Counted from the stretch's first letter, positions 1-10,803 are shown. The stretch is DNA of 64,000 nucleotides from Actinocrinis puniceicyclus (GCF_018283645.1 NZ_JAGSXH010000016.1:21905-85904), one strand, 5' to 3'. Program-made: numbers and translations. The notes: generated by a model from the letters alone, not told the origin.

Positions 1-742
<742 letters not shown>

Positions 743-788
743 GACGGCGCGAAGAGAGACGGCGCGTCCTCTGAAGCAGTTGCACGAC

Positions 789-822
789 CGCGGGCGGAGA
801 CCTGGCCGGGTCTCCGCCCGCG
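789..822 (+). terminator. Strong hairpin terminator after amtB-glnK
   Basis: A perfect 14-bp inverted repeat (arms 789-802 and 809-822, 6-base loop) lies 47 bases after the glnK stop and 70 bases before glnD. There is no U-tract, which is common for actinobacterial terminators. It implies that glnD is read from its own promoter or by readthrough. Confidence 0.75.
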
Positions 823-891
823 CATGCGTGCGCTGTGGCCGGCCCGGGACGACGGCCCGGCCGAATCGACGAACCGAGCGGGAGAGCTTCG

Positions 892-3345
892 ATGGGATAC
901 GCCGAGCAGCGCACCGAGCTGATCGACTCCGGTTTGCGCGGCCAGAAGTTGCGCGCGGCTCTCGCGCAGGCGGCCGACGAATGGCTCACCGCACTGCTGC
1001 GCGGCGCCCTCGCGGAGGCCGGCCTGACGGGGACAGTCCAGGGCACGTCCGAGGCACACGTCCCCGGCCTCGCCCTGGTCGCGGTCGGCGGCTACGGACG
1101 CGCGGAACTGTGCCCCGGCAGCGACCTCGACGTCCTGCTCCTGCACGACGGCTCACACCCGGCGGCCCTTATCGCCGCACTCGCTGACGCGGTCTGGTAC
1201 CCGGTCTGGGACGCGAAGGTAAAGCTGGACCACTCGGTGCGCACCGTCAACGAGGCGCGCGCGGTCGCCCGCGACGACCTGCCGGTCGCGCTCGGCCTGC
1301 TGACGGCACGTCACGTCGTCGGCGACCCGACCCTGACCGCACAGCTGCGTGCCACGACGCTGGCCGACTGGCGTTCTCGGGCGGACAAGAGGCTGCCCGA
1401 GGTCAGGGCGGCGCGCGCCGAGCGCCTTGAGCTGCACGGTGAGCTTGCCTACCGCCTCGAAGGCGACCTCAAGGAGGCGATCGGTGGACTGCGCGACGCG
1501 TACGCCCTGACCGCGATCTCGGCTTCCTGGCTCGCCGACATCCCGCACGGCGAACCCGAAGCGGCGCGCGCGCGGCTGCTCGACGTGCGCGCCGCGCTGC
1601 ACATCAGTACCGGCCGCGCCGCCGACCGGCTGCTTCTGCAGGAGCAGGACGAGGTGGCGGCGCAACTCGGCCTGGCCGGCGGCGCGGACGGCCTGCTCGC
1701 GGAGGTGGCCGACGCCGCGCGCACGATCGCCTACGCCTGCGACGTGGCGTGGCGGCGCATCGACCAGGTTCTGGCCCAGCGCTCCCGGTCCGGCCGGCGC
1801 GCCGCGGCGCAGCGAACTCCGCTCGCGGACGGTGTAGTCGCCGCGGACGGAGAGGCGACGCTCGCACTGGCCGCCGACCCGGCGCGCGATCCGGTGCTGC
1901 TGCTGCGGGCCGCGGCCGCCGCCGCGGCGGCGGGACTGCCGCTCGCCCCCGCAGCGCTTCGCCGTCTCACCGAGGACGCCGCACCACTGCCGACGCCTTG
2001 GCCGCGTGCCGCACGTGAGGAGTTCGTGCGCCTGCTCGGCGCGGGTCCGGGGCTCGTCCCCGTGTGGGAGGCGCTGGACCGTACCGGGCTGCTCAGCCGT
2101 TTGCTGCCCGAGTGGGAACGCACGCGGTCCCTTCCCCAACGCAACGCTCTGCACATACATACGGTCGATCGGCACTCGGTGCAGACGGCGGTGCAGGCGG
2201 CCAGGCGCACCCGACGCGTCGCCCGACCGGACCTGCTGCTCGTCGCAGCGGTCTGCCACGACCTTGGCAAGGGGCTGCATGACGAACACGGTGCGGCGCT
2301 GGACCACAGCGAGGCCGGAGCCGGACTGGTCGCGCAGCTCGCGCCACGCCTCGGGTTCAACGCGTCCGACAGCGCGGTGCTCGTCGCGCTGGTCCGCCAT
2401 CATCTTCTGCTCGCGCAACTCGCGGTCAACCGCGACCCGGACGACCCGGCGACGCTGGACGCACTGCTGGCGGCGGCCGACGTGCCCGGCGGTTCGGTGG
2501 ACGCGGCCGAGTTCGTCGCGCTGCTGCACGCGCTGACCGAGGCCGATTCCGAGGCGACCGGACCCGCCGTGTGGAGCCGCTGGCGCGAGGCGCTGCTGTC
2601 CGGTCTGGCCGAGCGGGCGCGTGCGCACCTCGCCGGCCAGGCGCCCGCGACAGCCCCGGGCTTCGACGGCTCCGCGCTCGCCCAGCGCGCGGCCGCGGCG
2701 CCGGACCGGCTCGCGGTGCTGGCCCTGGCCCCGGGCGCGACCGGAGTGGCCCGGCTCGATGTCGCGCTGCCGGACCAGATCGGTGTGCTCGCGACCGTGG
2801 CCGGTGTGCTGAGCCTGCGTCACGTGCGCATCCTCGCGGCTGAGGTCGAGACCGTCGGGTTGAGCGCGGCGGCGGGCCAGGACGGCGGCGCCGCACTCGG
2901 ACCGGAGCCGCGGCCCTGGGCGGTGCAGCGCTGGACGGTCGCGGCCGAATACGGCGAGTTGCCCGACATCGCGCGGCTGCGCACCGATCTGCGGGCGGCG
3001 CTCGGCGGGCGGCTCGATCTGGCCGCGCGGATGGCCTCGCGCGAGGCGGACCATCGGCCCACCGGCCGGGCCCGGCTCGCGCCCCCGCCTTCTGTCGCGG
3101 TGCTCGAAGACGCCTCCGCGGTGGCCACCGTGATCGAGGTCCGCGCGGGCGACACCCCGGGACTGCTGTACCGCGTCGCGGCCGCGATCGCCCAGTCAGG
3201 GGCCGACATCTACACGGCTCGCGTCGCCACCCTCGGCGCGGAGGCGATCGATGTCTTCTACCTCACCGGTCCGGACGGTGCGCGGTTGAGCCCCGAAGAG
3301 GATCAGAAGGTGGCGCGGGAGATCCGGGCGGCATTGGCGTCGTAG
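892..3345 (+). CDS. glnD: [Protein-PII] nucleotidyltransferase GlnD
   Basis: Bifunctional nucleotidyltransferase and nucleotidyl-removing enzyme that modifies GlnK; in actinomycetes it adenylylates rather than uridylylates. Of 817 residues, the N-terminal transferase domain carries GGYGRAELCPGSDLDVLLL (about residues 66-84, with the catalytic Asp pair). A central HD domain has HTVDRHS (about 422) and CHDLGK (about 455). Two ACT domains end the protein (about 615-700 and 740-817), the second containing DTPGLLYRVAAAIAQSGADI. Start ATG 892 is preferred over an earlier in-frame GTG because GGGAG lies just upstream and homology begins there. It follows the amtB-glnK terminator, an arrangement typical of streptomycetes. 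Confidence 0.95.
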   Translation: MGYAEQRTELIDSGLRGQKLRAALAQAADEWLTALLRGALAEAGLTGTVQGTSEAHVPGLALVAVGGYGRAELCPGSDLDVLLLHDGSHPAALIAALADAVWYPVWDAKVKLDHSVRTVNEARAVARDDLPVALGLLTARHVVGDPTLTAQLRATTLADWRSRADKRLPEVRAARAERLELHGELAYRLEGDLKEAIGGLRDAYALTAISASWLADIPHGEPEAARARLLDVRAALHISTGRAADRLLLQEQDEVAAQLGLAGGADGLLAEVADAARTIAYACDVAWRRIDQVLAQRSRSGRRAAAQRTPLADGVVAADGEATLALAADPARDPVLLLRAAAAAAAAGLPLAPAALRRLTEDAAPLPTPWPRAAREEFVRLLGAGPGLVPVWEALDRTGLLSRLLPEWERTRSLPQRNALHIHTVDRHSVQTAVQAARRTRRVARPDLLLVAAVCHDLGKGLHDEHGAALDHSEAGAGLVAQLAPRLGFNASDSAVLVALVRHHLLLAQLAVNRDPDDPATLDALLAAADVPGGSVDAAEFVALLHALTEADSEATGPAVWSRWREALLSGLAERARAHLAGQAPATAPGFDGSALAQRAAAAPDRLAVLALAPGATGVARLDVALPDQIGVLATVAGVLSLRHVRILAAEVETVGLSAAAGQDGGAALGPEPRPWAVQRWTVAAEYGELPDIARLRTDLRAALGGRLDLAARMASREADHRPTGRARLAPPPSVAVLEDASAVATVIEVRAGDTPGLLYRVAAAIAQSGADIYTARVATLGAEAIDVFYLTGPDGARLSPEEDQKVAREIRAALAS

Positions 3346-3354
3346 CGCAGTTTG

Positions 3355-3371
3355 GCGGCGCTTCACGCCGC
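3355..3371 (+). terminator. Short hairpin after glnD
   Basis: A 6-bp GC stem (arms 3355-3360 and 3366-3371, 5-base loop) sits 9 bases after the glnD stop. It is weak and has no U-tract, so it may be only a processing or pausing signal. Confidence 0.35.
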
Positions 3372-3465
3372 GTTCACGCCGAGAGCCAGAGCGCGGGATA
3401 GCGTCGCGGCGAGTCGAATCGAGCCGGGCACGAACCGGCCCTGTCGTCCCGCCAGGAGGCGTCCC

Positions 3466-5160
3466 GTGGAACGCACGAGTCCTGCTACCGCCGCCGCACG
3501 GACTTCAGTCGCGGAGATCAACGCGCCCGAAAGCGACGCGTCCGGGATCGACGCGTCCGAGCCCGGCACCGGTTTCAGTCGCCGCTCGGCGTTGCGCGCG
3601 GCCGTGGTCGGCGGCGCCCTGGCCGGCACGTCGACGGGACCGGCCGTGTCCGCGAACGCAGCCTCCGAGCCGCCCACGTCCGCAGCCTCCGAGCCGGTCA
3701 CCTCCGCGCTGCTGTGGCGCCAGCCCGAGCGGCTCGGCGCGCCGCCGGTCGACGGGCTGCACCTGACCTTCGGGGCGGACCCGTGCCGTGAGATGTACGT
3801 GTCCTGGTCTACAGTCACGCCGGTTGCCAAGGCCCGGGTGCGGTACGGCACAGCGGACGGCGGCTTCGGTCACGAAGTCAGGGCCGAGACGCGCACCTAC
3901 ATCGACGCCGCCAGCACCCGCGAAGTGTATGTGCACCATGCACAGCTGACCGACCTGCGCCCTGACACGACCTACATCTACGCGGCGCTTGCTGACGGGG
4001 CGCTGCCAGACGCGGGCACCTTCCGTACCGCGCCGACCGGCCGTGCACCGTTTACCTTCACCAGCTTCGGTGACCAGTCGGTGCCTTCCGTCGCCTGGCT
4101 GCCGGGAGCCGGATCGGGCACATACAGCGCCGGCATCAGCGGCCTGGCATCACCCGCCGCGGCCGACATCGTGTACGGCATCGAACAGGTACGGCCGCTC
4201 TTCCACCTGCTCAACGGAGACCTCTGCTACGCCAACCTCTCCGACGACCGTGTACGCACCTGGAACTCGTTCTTCGCGAACAACACCCGCTCGACCCGCT
4301 ACCGGCCCTGGATGCCGGCCGCCGGCAACCACGAGAACGAGCGAGGCAACGGCCTGATCGGCTACCAGGCGTATCTCACCCGGTTCGCCCTGCCCGGCAA
4401 CGGCTCCGCCGACTGGAACGGCCTGTGGTACGCGTTCACCGTCTGCGGTGTGCGAGTGATCGTGCTACAGAACGACGACGTCGCGCTGCAGGACGCCGGC
4501 GACGCGTATGTCAGCGGCTATAGCGGCGGCGAGCAGCGGGCCTGGCTGGAGCGGCAGTTGAAGGCGGCGCGCTCCTCGCGGCAGATCGACTGGATCGTGG
4601 TCTGCATGCACCAGGTGATGGTCAGCTCCTCGGACGCGAACGGCGCTGACCTGGGCATCCGGCTCAACTGGGGACCGCTGTTCGACCGCTACGAGGTGGA
4701 TCTGGTGTTGTGCGGGCACGAGCACGACTACGAGCGCTCGCTCGCGGTGCGCGGCGTGATACCCGGTTCCGAGACGTTGACTCCGGAACCGGTGTCCGCG
4801 AACACCGGCCACATCGACACCGGACAGGGCACCGTGCACATGGTGCTGGGCGGCGGCGGCACGAACTCGCCGTCCAACTCCAAGTTCTTCACGGACGGCA
4901 CCGGCAAGGTCATCACGGCGGTGGGCGCACCAGGCGCCAACGGCAAGAAGACGCCCACCTACGTCTTCGAACAGGCCGTCTGGTCGGCCTTCCGCGACCT
5001 GACCCACCCCTACGGCTTCGCCGCCTTCGAGGTCGACCCCGGCAACCGGCCCGGCGGGCAGACCTCGATCCGCGTGACCTACTACACGGTCGCGCAGCCG
5101 GACGGCGCAATCGCACCGCTGGAATCCTTCACGCTGCACCGCAGGCGCTCGGACGGCTGA
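3466..5160 (+). CDS. Tat-exported purple acid phosphatase-like metallophosphoesterase
   Basis: Predicted secreted phosphoesterase of 564 residues. GTG 3466 is chosen because AGGAGG lies 7 bases upstream. A twin-arginine signal FSRRSALRAAVVGGALAG (RR at residues 39-40) is followed by a Ser/Ala/Pro linker. A fibronectin-like N-terminal domain comes next (about 90-190, REVYVHHAQLTDLRPDTTYIY). The five dimetal motifs of purple acid phosphatases follow: GDQ (about 201), NGDLCY (about 250), GNHENE (about 287), CMHQ (about 382) and GHEHDYER (about 417). The family uses Fe(III) plus a second metal to hydrolyse phosphomonoesters or diesters. It may scavenge phosphate outside the membrane; the substrate is unknown. 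It converges on the exonuclease gene with a 22-base gap. Confidence 0.85.
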   Translation: MERTSPATAAARTSVAEINAPESDASGIDASEPGTGFSRRSALRAAVVGGALAGTSTGPAVSANAASEPPTSAASEPVTSALLWRQPERLGAPPVDGLHLTFGADPCREMYVSWSTVTPVAKARVRYGTADGGFGHEVRAETRTYIDAASTREVYVHHAQLTDLRPDTTYIYAALADGALPDAGTFRTAPTGRAPFTFTSFGDQSVPSVAWLPGAGSGTYSAGISGLASPAAADIVYGIEQVRPLFHLLNGDLCYANLSDDRVRTWNSFFANNTRSTRYRPWMPAAGNHENERGNGLIGYQAYLTRFALPGNGSADWNGLWYAFTVCGVRVIVLQNDDVALQDAGDAYVSGYSGGEQRAWLERQLKAARSSRQIDWIVVCMHQVMVSSSDANGADLGIRLNWGPLFDRYEVDLVLCGHEHDYERSLAVRGVIPGSETLTPEPVSANTGHIDTGQGTVHMVLGGGGTNSPSNSKFFTDGTGKVITAVGAPGANGKKTPTYVFEQAVWSAFRDLTHPYGFAAFEVDPGNRPGGQTSIRVTYYTVAQPDGAIAPLESFTLHRRRSDG

Positions 5161-5182
5161 GCGCTTTCGCCCCGTGACGCGC

Positions 5183-6040
5183 TCACCCGGCGGCGGAGAT
5201 CTCCGGACGCAGCATCTGCGGCGCGTGACGGATCCGGATCGGCCAGCCGGGCTCGGGCGTGTGGGGCTCGCCGCGCCGCGCCTTGTACTCGGCGAAATCT
5301 GCCTCCGCCGCGGCCTTCCACGCCACCTGACGGGCGTGCAGGTCGGACAGCGCGGCCTCGGCCACCTCCGGGTAGCGCACCGCCTGCGCCCGCGCGACAC
5401 CCAGAGCGGCGACCGCGTCCGCGCAGGCGTCGTGGGCGTTCTCGATCACCACCCCGTAGTGCGCGCACTGCGACTCCAGCGTGCGGCTGCCCTTGCGGTA
5501 CCGGTCCATCGCCCTGTCGATGATCAGCGGGTCCACGATCGGCGCCACCGCCGGGACGCGATCCCGCAGCGCCCGCAGCCCGTGCCGCGCCAACTCGGCC
5601 TCGAGCAGCGTCAGGTCGTAGGGCGCGTTGAACACCACGAGCGGCGCCCCGGCGGCCAGGTGCCCGGCCAGCAGCGTGGCGATCCGCTCCAGCGCCGCCG
5701 CCGGCGCGGACCCGTGCGCGCGGGCGTGTTCGGTGCTGATGCCGTGTACCGCGGCCGCTTCCGCCGGGATCTCCACCCCCGGGTCCACCAGGAACTCGTA
5801 CCGCTCCCCGGTCGAAGTGATGAAGGCCGCTGAGACCAGTCGCGCGGTGAACGGATCGGTGCCGGTCGTCTCGCAGTCATAAGAACCGAGCAGTCCGGTA
5901 TGCCAGACGGCAGCGGGAGCCGGCAGGCACGCGGTGTGGTAAACGACCCACGCGCCCGCGTCCTTGCGCAGCTCGCCGCCCTGCTCGGGCACCGTCTCCC
6001 CGCAGGTCTTGCATGCACCGGCGTACCGGTTCGGCGCCAT
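5183..6040 (-). CDS. DEDDh 3'-5' exonuclease with N-terminal zinc-ribbon-like motif
   Basis: Predicted exonuclease of the DNA polymerase III epsilon/RNase T superfamily (285 residues from ATG 6040). ExoI is SYDCETTGTDPFTARLV (D and E), ExoII is VVFNAPYDLTLLEAEL and ExoIII is ENAHDACADAVAALGVA, giving a DEDDh active site. In front of it lies CKTCG (about residues 11-15) and, some 25 residues later, HTAC, which could bind zinc. Upstream in-frame ATGs at 6073 and 6079 are possible, but only 6040 has an SD-like AGAGAGG, at a rather long 12-base spacing. The gene diverges from ffh. It could act in DNA repair or RNA turnover; the substrate is not evident. Confidence 0.85.
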   Translation of the reverse strand: MAPNRYAGACKTCGETVPEQGGELRKDAGAWVVYHTACLPAPAAVWHTGLLGSYDCETTGTDPFTARLVSAAFITSTGERYEFLVDPGVEIPAEAAAVHGISTEHARAHGSAPAAALERIATLLAGHLAAGAPLVVFNAPYDLTLLEAELARHGLRALRDRVPAVAPIVDPLIIDRAMDRYRKGSRTLESQCAHYGVVIENAHDACADAVAALGVARAQAVRYPEVAEAALSDLHARQVAWKAAAEADFAEYKARRGEPHTPEPGWPIRIRHAPQMLRPEISAAG

Positions 6041-6324
6041 GGCCGCCACCGACCTCTCTGCTTGACTGACCATCACCATAGGCGAAGGTACCGACAACTC
6101 CGCGCTCACCCGGATCTCGAAAGCCTCGCGGCTTCGTGGTGCCGCGGGCTCGTCTGGCACGCTGCGCCGGCGCCGATCCGGCGGGCGGTGGCGTTCGCCT
6201 GACCACGGGTATCGGCACGTTGGTCGACTTCGCGCCGCCGACCCGGCGCTTTCGAGAGGCGCCAGCGGATACGCTTGACACACCAGACCCAGTCCCTTCA
6301 ACGCAGCGAGGATCTGACTGCGCC

Positions 6325-7893
6325 GTGTTCGACACGCTTTCCGACCGCTTGGCAGCGACGTTCAAGTCCCTGCGTGGCAAGGGCCGCCTGTCCGAACAGG
6401 ACATCGACGCCACCTGCCGCGAGATCCGCATCGCGCTGCTGGAGGCGGACGTCGCGCTGCCCGCGGTGCGCCAGTTCGTCGCCGCGGTCAAGCAGCGCTC
6501 GCTAGGGGCCGAGGTCTCCCAGGCGCTCAACCCGGCCCAGCAGGTCGTCAAGATCGTCAACGAGGAGCTGATCTCGATCCTCGGCGGGCAGACCCGCCGG
6601 ATCAGATTCGCCAAGCGGCCGCCTACTGTGATCATGCTCGCGGGCCTGCAGGGCTCCGGCAAGACGACGCTCGCGGGCAAGCTCGGCCACTGGCTCAAGG
6701 GCCAGGGACACAGCCCGCTGCTGGTCGCGGCCGACCTCCAGCGCCCCAACGCGGTCACACAGCTGCAGGTGGTCGGCGAACGGGCCGGGGTCGCGGTCTT
6801 CGCCCCCGAACCGGGCAATGCCACGGGCAGGACGCCCACAGACGGCCACAGTGGGGACCCGATCAAGGTCGCGCGGGACTCGCTCCAGCACGCCCGCGAC
6901 AAAATGTACGACGTGGTGGTCGTCGACACGGCCGGCCGCCTCGGCATCGACGCCGAGCTGATGCGGCAGGCGGCCGACATCCGCGACGCGGTCGGCCCGG
7001 ACGAGATCCTCTTCGTCGTCGACGCGATGATCGGCCAGGACGCGGTGGCCACCGCACAGGCGTTCCTCGACGGCGTCGGCTTCGACGGCGTGGTGCTCAC
7101 CAAGCTGGACGGAGACGCGCGCGGCGGCGCGGCGCTCTCCGTGGCGCAGATGACCGGCCGCCAGGTGATGTTCGCCTCCAACGGCGAGAAGCTCGACGAC
7201 TTCGACGTCTTCCACCCGGACCGGATGGCCTCGCGGATCCTGGGCATGGGCGACGTGCTTTCGCTCATCGAGCAGGCCGAGCGCACCTTCGACGCGCAGC
7301 AGGCCGAGCAGATGGCCCGCAAGATCATGGGCGGGGACCAGTTCACCCTGGACGACTTCCTCTCCCAGATGGAGCAGCTGCGCAAGCTCGGCTCCATGCA
7401 GAAGATCCTGGGCATGCTGCCCGGCATGGCGGAGATGCGCCAGCAGCTCAACCAGATCGACGAGAAGGAGATCGACCGGGTCAGCGCGATCATCCGCTCG
7501 ATGACCCCGGCCGAGCGGCAGGACCCGAAGATCCTCAACGGCTCGCGCCGCGCCCGCATCGCCCGCGGCTCCGGGGTGTCGGTCTCCGCGGTCAACAACC
7601 TGGTCGAGCGGTTCTTCGAGGCGCAGAAGGCGATGCGCACGATGACCCGAGGCGGCATTCCGGGGATCCCCGGCTTCGGTCCCGGCGGCGGCCGCCGGAT
7701 GTCGGCGAAGCAGAAGGCCACCGCACAGGCCGCGCGCAAGAAGGCGCGCAGCCGCTCGGGCAACCCGGTCAAGCGGGCCGCGGAGGAGCAGGCCAAGGCG
7801 CAGCGCGCGGCCGCCGGACCGGTGCTGCCGCAGCTGCCGGAGCCCGGCGGCGACTTCGAACTGCCGGACGAGTTCAAGAAACTGCTCGGCTGA
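6325..7893 (+). CDS. ffh: Signal recognition particle GTPase Ffh
   Basis: SRP54 homologue (522 residues) that binds 4.5S RNA and signal sequences and delivers nascent membrane proteins to FtsY. An N-domain four-helix bundle is followed by the G domain with GLQGSGKTT (about 107), [19 protein letters not shown] and [10 protein letters not shown]. The C-terminal Met-rich M domain contains [11 protein letters not shown] Gly/Pro-rich stretch ([14 protein letters not shown]) and a basic tail end the protein. The G domain carries a short Pro/Gly/Thr insertion after VFAPEP, as in other actinobacteria. GTG 6325 is chosen by alignment to Ffh; a GAGGA lies about 13 bases upstream. A TACGCT -10-like element at 6270 may be the promoter. 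Confidence 0.95.
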   Translation: MFDTLSDRLAATFKSLRGKGRLSEQDIDATCREIRIALLEADVALPAVRQFVAAVKQRSLGAEVSQALNPAQQVVKIVNEELISILGGQTRRIRFAKRPPTVIMLAGLQGSGKTTLAGKLGHWLKGQGHSPLLVAADLQRPNAVTQLQVVGERAGVAVFAPEPGNATGRTPTDGHSGDPIKVARDSLQHARDKMYDVVVVDTAGRLGIDAELMRQAADIRDAVGPDEILFVVDAMIGQDAVATAQAFLDGVGFDGVVLTKLDGDARGGAALSVAQMTGRQVMFASNGEKLDDFDVFHPDRMASRILGMGDVLSLIEQAERTFDAQQAEQMARKIMGGDQFTLDDFLSQMEQLRKLGSMQKILGMLPGMAEMRQQLNQIDEKEIDRVSAIIRSMTPAERQDPKILNGSRRARIARGSGVSVSAVNNLVERFFEAQKAMRTMTRGGIPGIPGFGPGGGRRMSAKQKATAQAARKKARSRSGNPVKRAAEEQAKAQRAAAGPVLPQLPEPGGDFELPDEFKKLLG

Positions 7894-8089
7894 GCGGCGT
7901 GTCGGGCGGCCGTCGCGCGGTTTGGTCAAACGCACCCCTCGCGGTCTGGCAGAATGGCAGGTCGAGTACTCGGACCGCGCGGCCCCTCTCTCCGCCGGCT
8001 CCGCGTCCGCCGGGAGGCCGGAAAGCCGCAATCCCCACGCGGCGGCTCGGCCACCCACCCGAATTGAGAATCCAGGAGATCCCGCTCCC

Positions 8090-8554
8090 GTGGCAGTCAA
8101 GATCAAGCTGAAGCGTCTGGGCAAGATCCGCACGCCTCAGTACCGCATCGTCGTCGCCGACGCCCGCACCAAGCGGGACGGCCGTGCGATCGAGGAGATC
8201 GGCAAGTACCACCCGAAGGAGGACCCGTCCTTCATCGCGGTGGATTCGGACCGTGTGCAGTACTGGCTCAGCGTCGGCGCGCAGCCGACCGAGTCCGTGG
8301 CCGCGATCCTGCGCGTGACCGGCGACTGGCAGAAGTTCAAGGGCCTGCCCGCCCCGCCGCCCATGAAGACCGCGAAGCCGAAGGCGGACCGCAAGGCGCT
8401 GTTCGAGGCGGCCGCCAAGGAGGCCGAGAACGAGCCGAAGGCGGCCACCACCGCCTCGCGCAAGCGCTCGGAGAAGCCTGCCGACAAGCCGGCCGACAAG
8501 CCGGCCGAGGAGCCCGCCAAGTCCGCCGAGGCCCCCGCGGGCGACGAGGCCTGA
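8090..8554 (+). CDS. rpsP: 30S ribosomal protein S16
   Basis: Small-subunit protein needed for 30S assembly. The S16 core [20 protein letters not shown] begins at the start, followed by [20 protein letters not shown]. The product is 154 residues because of a roughly 60-residue Lys/Ala/Glu/Pro-rich extension (repeated ADKP units), which high-GC actinobacteria often carry. GTG 8090 is chosen from the S16 start and the AGGAGA 11 bases upstream; a longer in-frame extension to 7922 is noncoding leader. It is the first gene of rpsP-khpA-rimM-trmD. A CAGAAT hexamer at 7950 may be the -10 element of the operon promoter. Confidence 0.95.
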   Translation: MAVKIKLKRLGKIRTPQYRIVVADARTKRDGRAIEEIGKYHPKEDPSFIAVDSDRVQYWLSVGAQPTESVAAILRVTGDWQKFKGLPAPPPMKTAKPKADRKALFEAAAKEAENEPKAATTASRKRSEKPADKPADKPAEEPAKSAEAPAGDEA

Positions 8555-8558
8555 GCCG

Positions 8559-8798
8559 ATGCTGGAAGAGGCGCTGGAGCACCTGGTCAAGGGCATCGTC
8601 GAGCACCCGGACGAGGTCGTCGTCCGGGATCGCGCGCTGCGCCGCGGCCGGATCCTCGAGGTCCGGGTGCATCCCGACGACCTGGGCAAGGTCATCGGGC
8701 GCCAGGGCCGCACCGCCAGGGCGCTGCGAACCGTGATCGGCGCGATCGAGGGCCGAGCGGTCCGCATCGACCTGGTCGAAGCGCCCGGCTACCGTTGA
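8559..8798 (+). CDS. khpA: KH-domain RNA-binding protein KhpA
   Basis: A 79-residue single KH domain with the GXXG loop as GRQG in [19 protein letters not shown]. KhpA (formerly YlqC) usually pairs with KhpB/Jag and binds RNA in cell-envelope control and ribosome-related processes. It begins 4 bases after the rpsP stop, the conserved position between rpsP and rimM in Gram-positive bacteria, so translation is probably coupled. Confidence 0.93.
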   Translation: MLEEALEHLVKGIVEHPDEVVVRDRALRRGRILEVRVHPDDLGKVIGRQGRTARALRTVIGAIEGRAVRIDLVEAPGYR

Positions 8799-8811
8799 GC
8801 GCGCGGACCGC

Positions 8812-9411
8812 ATGCCTGCCGAGCACATGACGGCGAACGAACAACCCGGCGACGGGCCGCGCGAGACGCTGCGGCTCGTCGTCGGGCGTATCGGGAAGGC
8901 GCACGGCCTTCGCGGCGAGGTCACCGTCGAGGTGCGCACCGACGACCCCGAGGAGCGCTTCGCCCCGGGCGCCGTGCTGGATACCGATCCGGCCCGGCGC
9001 GGCCCGCTGACGGTCGCCACCGCACGGGTGCAGGGCGGCCGCCTCGTGCTGCGGTTCGAGGGCGTCGAGGACCGCACCGCCGCCGAGGGCCTGCGCAACA
9101 CCATGCTCTCCATCGAGGCCGACCCGGACGAGCTGCCGGACGACCCCGACGAGTTCTACGACCATCAGCTCGTCGGCCTGCGCGTGGTCACCGTGGACGC
9201 CCGCGAGGTCGGCATCGTGGCCGAGATGCTGCATCTGCCCACCCAGGACGTGTTCGCGGTCACCCGGCCGGACGGGCGCGAGGTGCTGATCCCCTTCGTC
9301 GAGGAGATCGTGCCCGAGGTCGATCTGGATGAGGGCACCGTGCTGGTCGACCCGCCGGCCGGCCTGCTCGAACTGGCCGACCCGCCGCGCTCCGCCGCGG
9401 CGGACGCCTGA
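8812..9411 (+). CDS. rimM: 16S rRNA processing protein RimM
   Basis: Maturation factor for the 30S head that binds S19. The N-terminal domain has [17 protein letters not shown], and the C-terminal PRC-barrel has [10 protein letters not shown] and a [10 protein letters not shown] end. It is 199 residues, typical of actinobacteria. ATG 8812 is used; ATG 8827 is an alternative, and neither has a clear SD. It lies 13 bases after khpA and 24 before trmD. Confidence 0.95.
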   Translation: MPAEHMTANEQPGDGPRETLRLVVGRIGKAHGLRGEVTVEVRTDDPEERFAPGAVLDTDPARRGPLTVATARVQGGRLVLRFEGVEDRTAAEGLRNTMLSIEADPDELPDDPDEFYDHQLVGLRVVTVDAREVGIVAEMLHLPTQDVFAVTRPDGREVLIPFVEEIVPEVDLDEGTVLVDPPAGLLELADPPRSAAADA

Positions 9412-9435
9412 GCCGGCGCGGGACCGGACGGGCGT

Positions 9436-10290
9436 ATGCGCGTCGACGTCATCACGATCTTCCCGGAGTATCTGGCACCGCTGGGCGTCTCGCTCATCGG
9501 CAAGGCGGCCGACCGCGGGCTGCTCGACATCCGCGCGCACGACCTGCGCGACTGGACTCACGACGTGCACCGCACGGTGGACGACACGCCGTACGGCGGC
9601 GGGCCCGGCATGGTGATGAAGCCCGAACCGTGGGGCGAGGCGCTCGACGCGGTCCTCGCCGACGTCCCCCCGGAATCGCCCGAGCTGCCGCCCACCCTGG
9701 TCGTGCCGACGCCCAGCGGCCGCCCGTTCACCCAGGCCAAAGCGGCGCAGCTTGCCGAGTCGCCGTGGTTGATCTTCGCCTGCGGGCGTTACGAAGGCAT
9801 CGACCGGCGCGTCATCGACGCGGCCGCCGAGCGTATGGCGGTGGAGGAGCTCTCCATCGGCGACTACGTGCTGGCAGGCGGAGAGGTGGCGGTCCTGGTG
9901 ATGGTCGAGGCGATCGGGCGGCTGCTGCCCGGCGTCCTGGGCAACGCGGAGTCGGCCCGCGACGACTCCTTCGCCGCCGGTGCGATGGAGAGCCTGCTGG
10001 AGGGCCCGGCCTACACCAAGCCGGCCGAGTGGCGCGGGCGCACCGTGCCCGAGATCCTGACCTCCGGCAACCACGGCGCGATCGCGCGCTGGCGGCGCGA
10101 GCAGGCTTTCGCCCGCACCGCGGCGCACCGTCCCGAGTTGCTCGCCCGGCTCGACCCGGCGGCGCTCGACAAGCGGGACCGTCTCGCGCTCGCGGCGCTC
10201 GGCTGGCGGGTCGAAGCGGACCGCGTCGTACCCGACGGCACCGTCCCGGCGGCGGCCGGCGGCGATTTCACCGATCAGCCCCCCGCGTGA
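9436..10290 (+). CDS. trmD: tRNA (guanine37-N1)-methyltransferase TrmD
   Basis: SPOUT-class methyltransferase that makes m1G37 and prevents +1 frameshifting. The start [16 protein letters not shown], the [17 protein letters not shown] loop, the knot motif [13 protein letters not shown] and [11 protein letters not shown] are all present. The C-terminal helical domain contains EPGEWRGR-like sequence ([13 protein letters not shown]). The length of 284 is slightly over the usual 250 through a tail after the helical domain. It is an essential gene in the conserved rimM-trmD-rplS order. Confidence 0.96.
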   Translation: MRVDVITIFPEYLAPLGVSLIGKAADRGLLDIRAHDLRDWTHDVHRTVDDTPYGGGPGMVMKPEPWGEALDAVLADVPPESPELPPTLVVPTPSGRPFTQAKAAQLAESPWLIFACGRYEGIDRRVIDAAAERMAVEELSIGDYVLAGGEVAVLVMVEAIGRLLPGVLGNAESARDDSFAAGAMESLLEGPAYTKPAEWRGRTVPEILTSGNHGAIARWRREQAFARTAAHRPELLARLDPAALDKRDRLALAALGWRVEADRVVPDGTVPAAAGGDFTDQPPA

Positions 10291-10442
10291 GACACTGACC
10301 CGTCGGCTCGACCTGCCGCGCCATGCCGCGGTCCGCGCCACTCCTGCCATGGGGGGAGCGAAGCGCGCACACGGTCGTGACCCGACGATCACGCCGACCG
10401 ACGAAGCCGTGGGTGACCTGTGGCACCCGCGAGGAGACCACG

Positions 10443-10796
10443 ATGCAGAAGCTAGACGCGCTCGACTTGCAGTCGCTGCGCTCCGACCTGCCGGCCTTCG
10501 GGCCCGGCGACACGCTCAACGTGCACGTCCGGGTCGTGGAGGGCAACCGCTCCCGGATCCAGGTGTTCAAGGGCGCGGTGATCCGCCGCCAGGGTGCCGG
10601 CGTGCGTGAGACCTTCACGGTGCGCAAGATCAGCTTCGGCGTCGGCGTGGAGCGGACCTTCCCCGTGCACACCCCGGTGATCGAGAAGATCGAGGTCGTC
10701 ACCCGCGGCGATGTGCGCCGGGCCAAGCTGTACTACCTGCGCGACCTGCGCGGCAAGAAGGCGAAGATCAAGGAGAAGGTCGACTACGCCCGGTAG
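10443..10796 (+). CDS. rplS: 50S ribosomal protein L19
   Basis: L19 (117 residues) at the 30S/50S interface. It shows [33 protein letters not shown] and the basic end [19 protein letters not shown] 10443 has a strong GAGGAG 6 bases upstream. The 152-base gap after trmD suggests a separate promoter or leader. Hairpins at 10804 and 10836 close the unit. Confidence 0.96.
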   Translation: MQKLDALDLQSLRSDLPAFGPGDTLNVHVRVVEGNRSRIQVFKGAVIRRQGAGVRETFTVRKISFGVGVERTFPVHTPVIEKIEVVTRGDVRRAKLYYLRDLRGKKAKIKEKVDYAR

Positions 10797-10803
10797 TGCG
10801 GGC

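Noticed and set aside
1153..3054. A 633-codon minus-strand frame opposite glnD
   Set aside because: No domain, and GlnD is certain on the plus strand.
6041..6324. SRP RNA gene near ffh
   Set aside because: No GGAA-tetraloop helix 8 pattern was found in the gap.
5877..10392. Several long minus-strand frames opposite ffh, rpsP, rimM and trmD
   Set aside because: Shadows of GC-rich plus-strand housekeeping genes, with low-complexity translations.
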